A DNA stretch of 64,000 bases from Tsukamurella pulmonis (GTDB taxonomy: Bacteria > Actinomycetota > Actinomycetes > Mycobacteriales > Mycobacteriaceae), in assembly GCF_900103175.1 (NCBI RefSeq), contig NZ_FNLF01000002.1:3920136-3984135 (forward strand), read 5' to 3'. This document shows, in pieces, positions 45,020 to 53,439 of this stretch. The notes beneath the pieces were generated by a model. That model had not been told where the DNA came from, searched no databases, and saw nothing but the letters and a program-made list of their open reading frames with translations. The translations under genes and the position numbers were made by a program. Positions within the stretch are counted from its first letter, which is position 1. Every line of letters starts with the position of its first letter.

Positions 45020-45517
45020 GTGAATACCGCCCCGGGGCATCCGAATCCGCTGTTCCACTACCGCTCGGCGACATGGGTCGTACGCCTCAACCTCGCGGCC
45101 CACCTCGGGTACATCTGCGCGATTGCGTGGGTCTGGCTCGCGAGCGACGCACCCCGCGTCGCAACCACCGGCGTGCTCGTCGGACTCTTCGCCCTCGCCA
45201 CAGCGGCGTGCGTGATCCAGGCCGTGACAACGGGGAGCGAGCACAACGGTGAGCCCGACTACTACGCCCAGGACCGCGATGGAACGTGGAAGCCGCTCGT
45301 CTCGCTGATCAGCACGCGCGACGCGCTGGCGAGCCTCGGCCTCGGCATCACGCTCCTCACATTCTTGATCACCGGCGTCTATCTGAAACAGCACGGACCG
45401 TCCGTCGTCGAAGTCGTGGCATTCATCGGGTACACGGCCGTCTCGAACGCCGCGGTCTGGGTGACCCTCCGCCACATCTCCTCGTATCGACAGCGGCACT
45501 CGACCGGGCAGGCGTGA
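45020..45517 (+). CDS. Four-span membrane protein, unknown
   Basis: 165 aa with about four spans (WVVRLNLAAHLGYICAIAWVWLA, GVLVGLFALATAACVIQAV, ALASLGLGITLLTFLITGVYL, VVEVVAFIGYTAVSNAAVWVTL) and a loop EHNGEPDYYAQDRDGTWKPLVSL. No family recognised. GTG start at 45020 with TACATT (45008-45013) 6 bases ahead, so probably leaderless. Slightly less GC-rich than its neighbours. Lies 27 bases after the acyltransferase but has its own apparent promoter. Confidence 0.6.
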   Translation: MNTAPGHPNPLFHYRSATWVVRLNLAAHLGYICAIAWVWLASDAPRVATTGVLVGLFALATAACVIQAVTTGSEHNGEPDYYAQDRDGTWKPLVSLISTRDALASLGLGITLLTFLITGVYLKQHGPSVVEVVAFIGYTAVSNAAVWVTLRHISSYRQRHSTGQA

Positions 45518-45613
45518 CGTCCACCACATTCGCGACGCTCCGGAATCATCGGGACCGCGGTCCGGTTGAGCCGTACGGAACCGACGATCTCCGCTGGAAG
45601 GGACACCAGAGAC

Positions 45614-46234
45614 ATGGGACAGAACAACACCGCACGTGACCTCGGGCTTCTCGCCCTGCGCACCGCCGTCGGCGGGGCGCTGGCCTACCACGGCGCGCAG
45701 AAGCTGTTCGGAGCCTTCGGCGGCGGCGGGTTGGACGCGACCGCCCAGGGCTTCGAGTCGATGGGCTTCGCCCCCGGCAAGCCGAACGCCGCTCTCGCGG
45801 GTGCGGGCGAGCTGGCCGGTGCCGCGCTCGCGCTCGGTGCCGCGACCCCGCTGGCCGCCGCCGGCGGCGTGGGCGCGATGCTGGTCGCCGCCGAGGTGCA
45901 CCGCCCGCAGGGCTTCGCCGCGCAGAGCGGCGGCAACGAGTACCCGGTCACCCTCGGCGTCGCCGCGGCCGCGCTGGCACTGACGGGCCCCGGCAAGTAC
46001 TCCGTCGACCACCTGCTGGGCGATCGCCTGAACAAGCCGTGGCTCGCCGCGGTCGCGCTGGGCGGCGCCGTCGCCGGCGGCGCGGCCACCATCGTGCGCC
46101 GCAACGCCGCGCTCGCGCAGGCCGAGGCCGTGTCCCAGGCCATCGAGGACGAGGCGGCCGAGGGCGATGTCATCCTCGGCGATTACAACCCGGAGACGGG
46201 CAGGAACGACGGCGCGGACAAGCTCATCAAGTAG
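45614..46234 (+). CDS. DoxX-family membrane protein
   Basis: 206 aa. DoxX domain: DLGLLALRTAVGGALAYHGAQKLFGAFGGGGLDATAQGFESMGFAPGKPNAALAGAGELAGAALALGAATPLAAAG, four spans, followed by HRPQGFAAQSGGNEYPVTLGVAAAALALTGPGKYSVDHLLG; the C-terminal 50 residues are acidic and cytosolic. DoxX proteins work with thiol or oxidative-stress systems in mycobacteria; here no SodA/SseA partner is seen. ATG 45614 follows AAGGGACACC; a GC hairpin terminator follows the stop. Confidence 0.82.
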   Translation: MGQNNTARDLGLLALRTAVGGALAYHGAQKLFGAFGGGGLDATAQGFESMGFAPGKPNAALAGAGELAGAALALGAATPLAAAGGVGAMLVAAEVHRPQGFAAQSGGNEYPVTLGVAAAALALTGPGKYSVDHLLGDRLNKPWLAAVALGGAVAGGAATIVRRNAALAQAEAVSQAIEDEAAEGDVILGDYNPETGRNDGADKLIK

Positions 46235-46272
46235 TCCCGCCGTCGCGGCACTCACCTGCCGCGAACAGCGCG

Positions 46273-46303
46273 TGCCGCCGCCCCTCACCCGGGGGCGGCG
46301 GCA
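46273..46303 (+). terminator. Terminator after the DoxX gene
   Basis: Arms TGCCGCCGCCCC (46273-46284) and GGGGCGGCGGCA (46292-46303), 7-base loop, starting 39 bases after the stop. No T-run. Confidence 0.7.
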
Positions 46304-46330
46304 TCGTCGTGTGTGGGGCACCCGGCTCAG

Positions 46331-46394
46331 GATGTCGAGTTCTGCGGCGTCGCAGGTGCGCTGGAACACCTCCACCGCCGCAGAATCCGACATC
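46331..46394. repeat. 64-bp imperfect inverted repeat, type 2
   Basis: Outer arms GATGTCG/CGACATC, two mismatched bases, inner arms TTCTGCGGCG (46340-46349)/CGCCGCAGAA (46376-46385), then AGGTG/CACCT around a loop. The inner TTCTGC...GCAGAA edge recalls the element at 57048-57117. Confidence 0.7.
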
Positions 46395-46491
46395 GTGAGA
46401 GTCCCGGTGGTTGCGCGGGGCTTGCGGGGCGGGGCGCCGGGTGCAGCTGCCACGTGCGGGTACACGTGACGAATCGGGTGCGGATGCGTGC

Positions 46492-46552
46492 CCGCACCCG
46501 AAATGCGTCAGCGCACCCGGCATGCCGGGTGCTACCGGGTGACACGGGTGCG
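46492..46552 (-). repeat. Dispersed palindromic repeat, copy C
   Basis: Contains the perfect 20-base palindrome GCACCCGGCATGCCGGGTGC (46513-46532). On the minus strand the unit begins CGCACCCGTGTCACCCGG and ends TTTCGGGTGCGG, aligning with copies A and B. A further 9-base hairpin CGGGTGCGG/CCGCACCCG (46475-46500) joins it on the left. Confidence 0.8.
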
Positions 46553-46777
46553 AGCAGGCATTGCGCAGGCGTCTTTGCGGCCCACCGCTTCGGCCGATGG
46601 CACGCTACTGCCGCGAATTCCGGGTCGGCGCAGCGTCGTGCACCCCGGCGCGGCCATGCGTGCCACGCGTCGCTCACAGCCGAGAAACCCACCCTGAACT
46701 GGGCGAATCACGCCATGCGCGGCACGCATGGCTTTCGCGAAGACCACCGCCCCCTCAGGACGCCCTCCCCGCACCGC

Positions 46778-48049
46778 TCAGCGGAACAGGCCGGCCCCCA
46801 GGAAGTCCGACTCATCCCGCACCCCGGGGACGGCGAAGAAGTAGCCGCCACCGAACGGGGTCACGTAATCGGTGAGCGGCTCGTCGATCAGGCGCTTCTG
46901 CACCTCCTCGAACTGCGCCTCGACGTCCTGCTGGAAGCACAGGAAGACGTGGCCGCAGGCCATGTTGCCGTTCATGTCCAGGCCCAGGTCGTAGTTGTAC
47001 GACCGGCGCACCAGGCGCTGCTTCTCCGTCTTCTCCCCCTCGCGCGGGTTCGCGAGGCGGATGTGCGAGTCCATGGGGATCACGTCGCCCTCGGGGTCGG
47101 CGGCGTAGTCGGGCTCGTCGGCCTCGGCGGCGCCGTCGAGCGGGGCACCGGAGTCGCGGCGACGCCCGAACATGCCCTCCTGCTCCGCGATCGAGACCCG
47201 GTCCCAGAACTCGACCATCATCCGGATCAGCCGCACCACGAAGTACGTGCCACCCTCGGTCCATGCCGGCTCGCCGGCTCCGTTCGTGGGGTCCACCCAG
47301 ATCAGCTCCTCGGCCTGCGACCCCACGGGGTTCGCGCTGCCGTCCTTGAACCCCATGAGGTTCCGCGCCGCGCCCTCGGGCCGCGGCGGCGCGCCGTAGC
47401 CCTGCATCTTCCACCGCAGCTGCATCGCGCCGCGCGTGTGCTTGGCGATGTCGCGCAGCGCGTGGTGCACGGTGTCGGGGTTGTTGGCGCAGAACTGCAG
47501 CACCAGGTCGCCGTGCATCTGCGCGGGATCGGGCTGATCGTTGGGGAAGACGGTCATCGGCTTGAGCTTCGCGGGCTTGCGCGCACCCAGCCCGAACCGA
47601 TCGTCGAACAGCGACGAGCCCACGCCGAGCGTGATGGTCAGCCCGTCGGCGGGGACCACCGGCCCCAGCACGGCACTGTCGGCGGGCGGCTTGCCCACAC
47701 CCAGGTTCGCGGGGGTGCCGCCCGCGGTGAGGAACCGCGCGCGGTCGGTGATCGTCCGCAGCAGCTTCTCCAGGCCCGCGCGATCGGTGATCACGTCGAA
47801 CGCCGCGACCATGAGCGCCGCCTGCTTCTCGGCGGGCGCCGGCGTCAGGATCCCGGACTGGTGCTCCCCCTCGAACGGGTAGGACTCGCGCACCGTCGGG
47901 CCCGAGGACTGCGCGGCGTCGCTCCGCGCGCCCCCGACGAGCAGCCCACCCACGGCGGCCACGCCCACGGCGCCGACCGCAGTGCCCTGCAGGAACTTCC
48001 GCCGCCCGGTCCCGGACTCCTCCGGCGCGGTCTTCTGCTCATCGCTCAT
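46778..48049 (-). CDS. efeB: EfeB, Tat-exported Dyp-type heme peroxidase
   Basis: 423 aa. Twin-arginine signal: GTGRRKFLQGTAVGAVGVAAVGGLLVGGA. Dyp fold: LTITLGVGSSLFDDRFGL, GDLVLQFCANNPDTVHHALRD, AARNLMGFKDGSANPVGS (GxxDG motif), and proximal-heme region DSHIRLANPREGEK; RRSYNYD and CFQQDVEAQFEEVQKRL follow. In EfeUOB systems it works outside with EfeO in iron acquisition, using peroxide or extracting heme iron. The start overlaps the efeUO stop by 11 bases (ATGAGCGATGA), so the two are coupled. Confidence 0.94.
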   Translation of the reverse strand: MSDEQKTAPEESGTGRRKFLQGTAVGAVGVAAVGGLLVGGARSDAAQSSGPTVRESYPFEGEHQSGILTPAPAEKQAALMVAAFDVITDRAGLEKLLRTITDRARFLTAGGTPANLGVGKPPADSAVLGPVVPADGLTITLGVGSSLFDDRFGLGARKPAKLKPMTVFPNDQPDPAQMHGDLVLQFCANNPDTVHHALRDIAKHTRGAMQLRWKMQGYGAPPRPEGAARNLMGFKDGSANPVGSQAEELIWVDPTNGAGEPAWTEGGTYFVVRLIRMMVEFWDRVSIAEQEGMFGRRRDSGAPLDGAAEADEPDYAADPEGDVIPMDSHIRLANPREGEKTEKQRLVRRSYNYDLGLDMNGNMACGHVFLCFQQDVEAQFEEVQKRLIDEPLTDYVTPFGGGYFFAVPGVRDESDFLGAGLFR

Positions 48050-50072
48050 GCTTAGGGATCTCCAGGAGGTTGGGCACGGCGGACAGGGTCTCGAGGGCCT
48101 GCCCGACGGTGCCGTTGATCTTCTGCCGCAGCGCCAGGGGCGGCGCCTCCAGCGGCGGGTAGGTGCCGTCGGGCCGCTTGACGGCGTCGAGGGCCGTGGC
48201 GATGTCGTCCAGTTCGCGGCGCGCCGTGGGCAGCAGGTCGGGCACGCGGGGCGCGAGCAGCGGCTCGAGCACGCGGAGCACGGCGCGGGTGGCCTCGACG
48301 TCGGCCGCGGTGGCGGCGTAGCCGGCGTGCGCGCCCTGGTCGCTGACGCCCGTGAGGTGGTCGCGCAGCGCGTCCTCGAGGATCTCCTGGGCGCGCTTGG
48401 TGAGCGTGATCGGATCGCCGGCGATGTCGTCGGTGCGCAGGTCGGTGCGCACCTTCGTCAGGCCCTCGAGGGTCGTGTCGACCTGGGCGGTCAGGGTCGC
48501 CGACGGTTCGCCGGTCCACAGCCCGTGCTCGATGCGCCGGATGCCGGAGAACCCCGCATCGCGCACGCCGTCGGCGAAACCGTCGGGCAGGCCCGCGACG
48601 GCGGTGCCCGCCTCGCCGAAGCTGTTGTACGAGGCGCCGACCTTCTCCCACGCGGTCATGGCGTCGAGCCAGGCGGCCTTGGCGCCCGCGGTGTCGCCGC
48701 CGCCGAGCGCGGCCTTCACGCGGTTCAGCGCGGACTCGACGGCGGGCAGCACCGTCAGCACGTAGTCCTGGTACTTCGCGTTGGCCCCGTCGAGGTCGTC
48801 CTTGGTGACCCGCGCGACGGGCTTCGGCGCATCGCCCGCGCCGCCGGTCACCGTGAACTGCTCGGAGCGGGTCTCCTTCTGGCCGGCGAGGTAGCAGACG
48901 AACCGATAGCTGCCGCCCGCCAGCGTCGCCGACAGATCGGCGGTGGTGGCGGGGCCGAGGGTCTCGATCTCGCCGACGACGGCGTCGCCGCTGTCGACGA
49001 GCGTGATCTCGCCGGACCTGCCGGACTTGTTGGTCACGGTGATCCGCTGCTGACCGGCGGTGGCACCGGTGAAGCCGCGCGCGCAGTCCGCCTCGGTGAC
49101 GGTGACCGCGCCCGCGGCGGCGGGCTTGGCGGGCAGGATCGCGATGATCAGGCCCGCGACGAGCAGCGGCACCAGCACGACGACCGCGGCCGCGAGGCCG
49201 GTGCGCGCGCCGGCGAGGCGCGCGGCCCAGGCCTCGAAGCGTCCCTTCTCCCCGGGCGTCGCCGGCGCGGGCTTCGTACCGAGGAAGATCCCGAGCACGA
49301 CCACCAGGTAGGCGAGCCACGCGAACACCTGCAGCACCGTCATCTTCGGCGCGAGGTTGGTGATCCCGCCGATCAGCGCCACCCACCACGAGTCGGTACT
49401 GATGCTGCCGGACAGGTCGAAGGCGATCCAGGTGCGGCCGGGCAGGACGCCGGCGTTCTGCAGGTCGCCGAGGCCGTAGGCGAGCACGCCCGCGGCCACG
49501 ACGATGAGCAGGATCGCGGTGTACCGGAAGAACGTGGCGAGGTTGAGCCGCACGGCCTGCCGGTAGAGCAGCACGCAGATCCCGAAGGCCACCGCGAGGC
49601 CGAGCGCCGCGCCGACGGCCGGGGCCACGGCGTCGCCCGACGCGCGGGCCGCGGTCCACAGGAACAGCGTGGTCTCCAGCCCCTCGCGCGCGACGGCGAA
49701 GAACGCGGTGAGCACGAGCGCGCCCGCGCCGAGCACCATCGCGGTCTCGACGTCGGCGCGCAGCCCCTTCGACAGCGACGCCGCGGTGCGCCGCATCCAG
49801 AAGATCATCATCGTCACGAGCAGCACCGCGAGCACGCTCAGCGTCCCCGCGACCACCTCACGCGCGGTGGCCGAGAGCTCCGACGTGGTGAACGTCAGCA
49901 CCGCACCGAAACTCACCGACAACGAGGCCGCGCCCAGCGCGCCCAACCACACCGGCATCCGCGAACCGCCCGACTTCTTCACGGCGGCGAGCAGGATGCT
50001 CACGATCAGTCCCGCTTCCAGGCCTTCACGCAGGCCGATCAGGAAGTTCGGGACGGCATCACCCCAGTTCAT
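48039..50072 (-). CDS. efeUO: EfeU-EfeO fusion: iron permease plus periplasmic M75 domain
   Basis: 677 aa. Part 1 (1-290) is an FTR1/EfeU permease with seven spans and both iron motifs, REGLEAG (14-20) and REGLETT (about 124). Then a span (VVLVPLLVAGLIIAIL), a cupredoxin-like domain (VTVTEADCARGFTGATAGQQRITVTNKSG...GGSYRFVCYLAG) and a C-terminal M75/EfeO domain (YQDYVLTVLPAVESALNRVKAALG ... GIRRIEHGLWTG). EfeU and EfeO are separate genes in enterics. With EfeB it makes a complete ferrous iron importer in two genes. TACCTT (50079-50084) ends 6 bases before ATG 50072 and lies inside an iron-box-like sequence. Confidence 0.93.
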   Translation of the reverse strand: MNWGDAVPNFLIGLREGLEAGLIVSILLAAVKKSGGSRMPVWLGALGAASLSVSFGAVLTFTTSELSATAREVVAGTLSVLAVLLVTMMIFWMRRTAASLSKGLRADVETAMVLGAGALVLTAFFAVAREGLETTLFLWTAARASGDAVAPAVGAALGLAVAFGICVLLYRQAVRLNLATFFRYTAILLIVVAAGVLAYGLGDLQNAGVLPGRTWIAFDLSGSISTDSWWVALIGGITNLAPKMTVLQVFAWLAYLVVVLGIFLGTKPAPATPGEKGRFEAWAARLAGARTGLAAAVVVLVPLLVAGLIIAILPAKPAAAGAVTVTEADCARGFTGATAGQQRITVTNKSGRSGEITLVDSGDAVVGEIETLGPATTADLSATLAGGSYRFVCYLAGQKETRSEQFTVTGGAGDAPKPVARVTKDDLDGANAKYQDYVLTVLPAVESALNRVKAALGGGDTAGAKAAWLDAMTAWEKVGASYNSFGEAGTAVAGLPDGFADGVRDAGFSGIRRIEHGLWTGEPSATLTAQVDTTLEGLTKVRTDLRTDDIAGDPITLTKRAQEILEDALRDHLTGVSDQGAHAGYAATAADVEATRAVLRVLEPLLAPRVPDLLPTARRELDDIATALDAVKRPDGTYPPLEAPPLALRQKINGTVGQALETLSAVPNLLEIPKHER

Positions 50073-50077
50073 GGGTA

Positions 50078-50096
50078 GAAGGTAAGGCACGCCTTC
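50078..50096 (-). promoter_or_regulatory. Candidate IdeR/DtxR iron box over the efeUO promoter
   Basis: GAAGGTAAGGCACGCCTTC matches 11 of 19 positions of the iron-box consensus TTAGGTTAGGCTAACCTAA by my count and is partly palindromic (AAGGC/GCCTT). It overlaps the -10 TACCTT, ideal for repression when iron is plentiful. Confidence 0.5.
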
Positions 50097-50148
50097 GCCG
50101 GGCGCGACGCCAACGTCCCAGCTCAGGGCGTTTCGGGCGATATGCGCC

Positions 50149-51021
50149 CTACTTGAGCAGCTTGGACATCCGACGGTCCGCCAGCACCTTGCCGCCCGTC
50201 TGGCAGGTGGCGCAGTACTGGAAGGAGCGGTCCGCGAAGGAGACCTCGCGCACCACATCGCCGCAGACGGGGCACGGGCTGCCGGTGCGGGCGTGCACCT
50301 TCATCCCGGAGCGCTTCTCCGCCTTGAGCGTGGCGACGTGCTGCCCGACGGACCGCTGCACCGCGTCCTCGAGTTCGGACCGCATGGCGGCGTACAGGGC
50401 GTCGACCTGTGCCTCGTCCAGCGATCTCGCCGCGGCGAAGGGCGAGAGCTTCGCGGTGTGCAGGATCTCGTCGGAGTAGGCGTTGCCGATCCCGGCGATC
50501 GTGCGCTGATCCCGAAGCAGGGTTTTGAGCTGCGCCTTCGAGCCGGCGAGGATCGCGCCGAACTCGTCACGGGTGATCTCCAGCGCGTCCGGTCCGAGCG
50601 TCGCGACCATCTCGATCTCGCTCGGATCGTGCACGATCCACACCGCGAGCCGCTTCTGCGTGCCCGCCTCGGTGAGGTCGAACCCCTCCCCCTCGGGCCC
50701 GACGTGCACGCGCAGCGCGATGGGCGACTTGCCGCCGGGCCGCAGCGGCGTGGGCGAGAGCTTGTCGGACCAGCGCAGCCAGCCGGCGCGGGAGAGGTGC
50801 ACCACGAGGGCGAGATCCTCGTCGCCCTTGCGCGCATCGAGGACGAAGTACTTGCCGATCCGGCGCGTGCCGGTCACGGTGGCGCCCACCAGGTCGTGCG
50901 GGCCCGGCGCGTAGGTCTTGAGTACGGACAGGGCGGCCACGTCGACCCGCCGGACCTGCGTGCCGACGGCCTTGGCGCCCACGTAGTCCGCGATCGCGGT
51001 GATCTCCGGAAGTTCGGGCAT
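50149..51021 (-). CDS. Fpg/Nei-family DNA glycosylase (Rv0944-like)
   Basis: 290 aa. N-terminal catalytic PELPEI (Pro2, Glu3 after Met removal), Lys in IGKYFVLD, H2TH region LKTLLRDQRTIAGIGNAYSDEILHTAKLSP, and zinc finger CPVCGDVV...YCATCQ with four Cys. All elements for base excision and beta/delta elimination are present. It is longer in layout like Rv0944 rather than MutM (Rv2924c). Divergent from the CysQ-like gene with only 22 bases between start codons; TAGATT (51028-51033) ends 6 bases before its ATG. Confidence 0.9.
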   Translation of the reverse strand: MPELPEITAIADYVGAKAVGTQVRRVDVAALSVLKTYAPGPHDLVGATVTGTRRIGKYFVLDARKGDEDLALVVHLSRAGWLRWSDKLSPTPLRPGGKSPIALRVHVGPEGEGFDLTEAGTQKRLAVWIVHDPSEIEMVATLGPDALEITRDEFGAILAGSKAQLKTLLRDQRTIAGIGNAYSDEILHTAKLSPFAAARSLDEAQVDALYAAMRSELEDAVQRSVGQHVATLKAEKRSGMKVHARTGSPCPVCGDVVREVSFADRSFQYCATCQTGGKVLADRRMSKLLK

Positions 51022-51027
51022 GGCTCC

Positions 51028-51037
51028 AATCTAATGT
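51028..51037. promoter_or_regulatory. Overlapping divergent -10 boxes (glycosylase / CysQ)
   Basis: In AATCTAATGT the minus-strand -10 TAGATT (51028-51033) and the plus-strand -10 TAATGT (51032-51037) share the central TA. Each ends 6 bases from its start codon, so both mRNAs would be leaderless. Confidence 0.55.
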
Positions 51038-51043
51038 GGGGGG

Positions 51044-51796
51044 ATGATCTTCTTCGGCCCTTCCGAGGGCGGCGCCCTGTCCGACATCGACCTCGCGTCC
51101 GAGATCGCCGACGGTGCCGGCCGGATCCTGCAGGCCATCCGGCACGGGGAGCTGCTCGACGACGCCGTCCTAGGTGACACCGGCGACCGGCTCGCGCAGG
51201 CGTGGATCGCCCGGGTGCTGCGTCGTTACCGGCCGCAGGACGCGGTGCTCTCGGAGGAGGCGCCCGACTCCGCCGAGCGGCTCTCGGCCGAGCGGGTGTG
51301 GGTCATCGATCCGCTCGACGGCACCCGCGACTACGCCGTGCACCGCCCCGATTACGCCGTGCACGTCGCGCTGACGCAGGGCGGGCAGCCCGTGCACAGT
51401 GCGGTCGCGCTACCCGCGCTCGGGCAGGTCTTCCGCTCGGACACCGTGACCCCGCCGACCGGCGAGCTGACCGGCAACCTCGCCCTGTCGCGCAGCCGCG
51501 CGACGCCGGGCATGTTCCGCGTCGCCGATCAGCTCGGGCTCACGCCGGTCTCGCTGGGATCGGCCGGGGTGAAGGCGATGGCCGTCGTCACCGGGCGGGT
51601 GGACGTGTACCTGCACGCGGGCGGCCAGTACGAGTGGGACTCCTGCGCACCGGTCGGCGTCGCGCGGGCCGCCGGGTTGCACTGCTCGCGGCTCGACGGC
51701 AGCGAGCTGACCTACAACAACTCCGATCCGTACCTCCCCGACCTGGTGATCTGCCGCCCCGAGTTGGCGGAGAAGGTCCTCGCGGCGCTGAACTGA
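51044..51796 (+). CDS. cysQ: CysQ-like 3'-phosphoadenosine / inositol monophosphatase
   Basis: 250 aa. Inositol-monophosphatase fold with metal motifs: LSEEAPD (Glu), VWVIDPLDGTRDYAVHRPDYAVHVAL, and GGQYEWDSCAPVGVARAAG near the C-terminus. Mycobacterial CysQ hydrolyses 3'-phosphoadenosine phosphates in sulfur assimilation and also inositol phosphates. No sulfate genes are nearby. ATG 51044; six Gs directly before are not a normally spaced ribosome site, and TAATGT 6 bases ahead suggests a leaderless mRNA. Confidence 0.85.
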   Translation: MIFFGPSEGGALSDIDLASEIADGAGRILQAIRHGELLDDAVLGDTGDRLAQAWIARVLRRYRPQDAVLSEEAPDSAERLSAERVWVIDPLDGTRDYAVHRPDYAVHVALTQGGQPVHSAVALPALGQVFRSDTVTPPTGELTGNLALSRSRATPGMFRVADQLGLTPVSLGSAGVKAMAVVTGRVDVYLHAGGQYEWDSCAPVGVARAAGLHCSRLDGSELTYNNSDPYLPDLVICRPELAEKVLAALN

Positions 51797-51799
51797 CCC

Positions 51800-52465
51800 A
51801 TGGGCGGCTGGACCGGCTCGGTGCACCTGGGCGTCGGGGCGCTCGCCTACGACGGTGCCGTGGGCACCACCGGCAGGCACCGGCATGCGGCGTGGCAGCT
51901 CCTCGCGCTGCGGTCGGGCACCGTCGGGCTCACCGTCTGGCCGCCCGACGGTGAGCCCTCGACCCGCGCCGGTCTCACGGCCTTCGTGATCCCCGCCGGC
52001 ACCGAGCACGCCGTCGAGACGGTCTCGCCCGACGCCGCCGGGCTGACCGTCTACCTCGATCCCGGCGCGGTGCCGCTGGCCCTGCCCGACGCGCCCACCG
52101 AGGACGACCTGCGCCACCTCGCGACGGCGCACGACGGCCTGCGGCCCGTCCACCCGTACGTCGTCTCCGCGCTGGAAGTGGTGAGCCGCAGGCGTTCCGA
52201 GGCGCTGTCGCTGACGGCGGTCGCCGCCGAGATCGGGGTGTCCGCCTCGCATCTGAGCCGGTTGTGGCGCCGCGATCTGGGCCTCGCCTTCCCCGCGTGG
52301 GTGCGGTGGTCGCGCCTGCGGGCCATGGCCGAGCGGGTGCGCGACGGTGCCTCGATCACCGACGCCGCGCACGCCGCCGGGTTCGCCGACGGCGCCCACG
52401 CCAGCCGGGTGTGCCGGGAGATGTTCGGGCTCGCGCCGCAGGAGCTGTTGGCCGCGCTCGGCTGA
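51800..52465 (+). CDS. AraC-family transcriptional regulator
   Basis: 221 aa. N-terminal cupin-like sensing part (RHRHAAWQLLALRSGTVGLTVWPPDGEPSTRAGLTAFVIPAGTEHAVE) and C-terminal two-HTH AraC domain (LSLTAVAAEIGVSASHLSRLWRRDLGLAFPAWVRWSRLRAMAERVRDGASITDAAHAAGFADGAHASRVCREMFGLAPQELL). Starts 3 bases after the cysQ stop, so co-transcribed. Target unknown; the fatty acid hydroxylase gene downstream (54 bases) is the nearest candidate. Confidence 0.88.
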   Translation: MGGWTGSVHLGVGALAYDGAVGTTGRHRHAAWQLLALRSGTVGLTVWPPDGEPSTRAGLTAFVIPAGTEHAVETVSPDAAGLTVYLDPGAVPLALPDAPTEDDLRHLATAHDGLRPVHPYVVSALEVVSRRRSEALSLTAVAAEIGVSASHLSRLWRRDLGLAFPAWVRWSRLRAMAERVRDGASITDAAHAAGFADGAHASRVCREMFGLAPQELLAALG

Positions 52466-52518
52466 CGTGATCGATCCGTTCAAGCCGCGGACCGGTGTCC
52501 GCAGCGAGGGTGGAGGGC

Positions 52519-53439
52519 ATGAAGAACGCTGTCCGCTACGGCTATCCACTGCTCATGCTCGTCGGGGTGAACGGAGCGATCATCGCGCTGGCCGGGTCGG
52601 GCGCGCCGAAGGCGCTGCTCGTCGCGGTGGTCCTCGCGGCGATCGGGCTCTCCTTCGCCGCCGAGCGCGCGATCCCCTACGAGGCGGACTGGAACCGCTC
52701 GCACGGCGACGCCGGGCGCGACGTGGCGCACGTCGTGGTCAACGAGTCGCTCATGCTCGCCTCGCTGGCGGTGATCCCACTGGTCGCCGCGCTGCGCGGG
52801 CCGGGTGCGTGGTGGCCGCACGCGCTGCCCTTCTGGGCGCAGGTGCTCCTCGCCGTGCTGGTGGCCGACCTCGGCATCACCGCGGTGCACATGGCGAGCC
52901 ACCGGTACGGCTGGCTGTGGCGGCTGCACGCGGTGCACCACAGCGTGACCCGCTGCTACGGGCTCAACGGACTGATGAAACACCCGCTGCACCAGACGCT
53001 GGAGACGCTCGGCGGGGTGACGCCGCTGCTGATCCTGGGGATGCCCGTCCCGGTCGCGTCGGCGCTCGCCGCGATGGTCGCGGTGCAACTGCTGCTCCAG
53101 CACTCGAACGCCGACTACCGGGTGGGGGCGCTCCGGTCCGTGCTCGCCCTCAACGAGGGGCACCGGTTCCACCACCAGCGCGAGGCGGGGGCGGGCGACG
53201 TGGACTTCGGCCTGTTCACCCTGCTCTGGGACCACGCCTTCGGCACGTACGTGCTCGATCGCCGGCGCCGGTTCACCAGCGCCGACCTCGGCATGGCTGC
53301 CAAGCCGGACTATCCGGCAGCGTACCGCGAGCAGCTCGTCGCGCCGTTCACCGCGGCCGGTGGCTGCGGCGAGATGGGCCCGTTGCCGCGCCGGACCGCG
53401 CGCGAGCGGCTTCAGTCGGTCGGCCGGCGGAGCAGGTAG
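52519..53439 (+). CDS. Fatty acid hydroxylase / sterol desaturase family membrane enzyme
   Basis: 306 aa, four to five membrane spans. Diiron histidine clusters: HMASH and HAVHH (VHMASHRYGWLWRLHAVHHSVTR), HPLHQ, and HRFHHQ (LALNEGHRFHHQREAGAGDVDFG), the FA_hydroxylase pattern. It should hydroxylate or desaturate a lipid; substrate unknown. GGTGGAGGG lies just ahead of ATG 52519. Its 3' end overlaps the convergent cobF gene by 28 bases. Confidence 0.87.
   Translation: MKNAVRYGYPLLMLVGVNGAIIALAGSGAPKALLVAVVLAAIGLSFAAERAIPYEADWNRSHGDAGRDVAHVVVNESLMLASLAVIPLVAALRGPGAWWPHALPFWAQVLLAVLVADLGITAVHMASHRYGWLWRLHAVHHSVTRCYGLNGLMKHPLHQTLETLGGVTPLLILGMPVPVASALAAMVAVQLLLQHSNADYRVGALRSVLALNEGHRFHHQREAGAGDVDFGLFTLLWDHAFGTYVLDRRRRFTSADLGMAAKPDYPAAYREQLVAPFTAAGGCGEMGPLPRRTARERLQSVGRRSR

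Larger units (their letters stand above)
46304..46777. other. Gene-free intergenic stretch carrying repeats
   Basis: No ORF with a ribosome site or normal codon bias on either strand. It holds the type 2 inverted repeat (46331-46394), the hairpin CGGGTGCGG/CCGCACCCG (46475-46500) and palindromic repeat copy C (46492-46552). The remaining 46553-46777, upstream of neither gene's start (both flanking stops face it), shows nothing I can assign. Confidence 0.7.
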
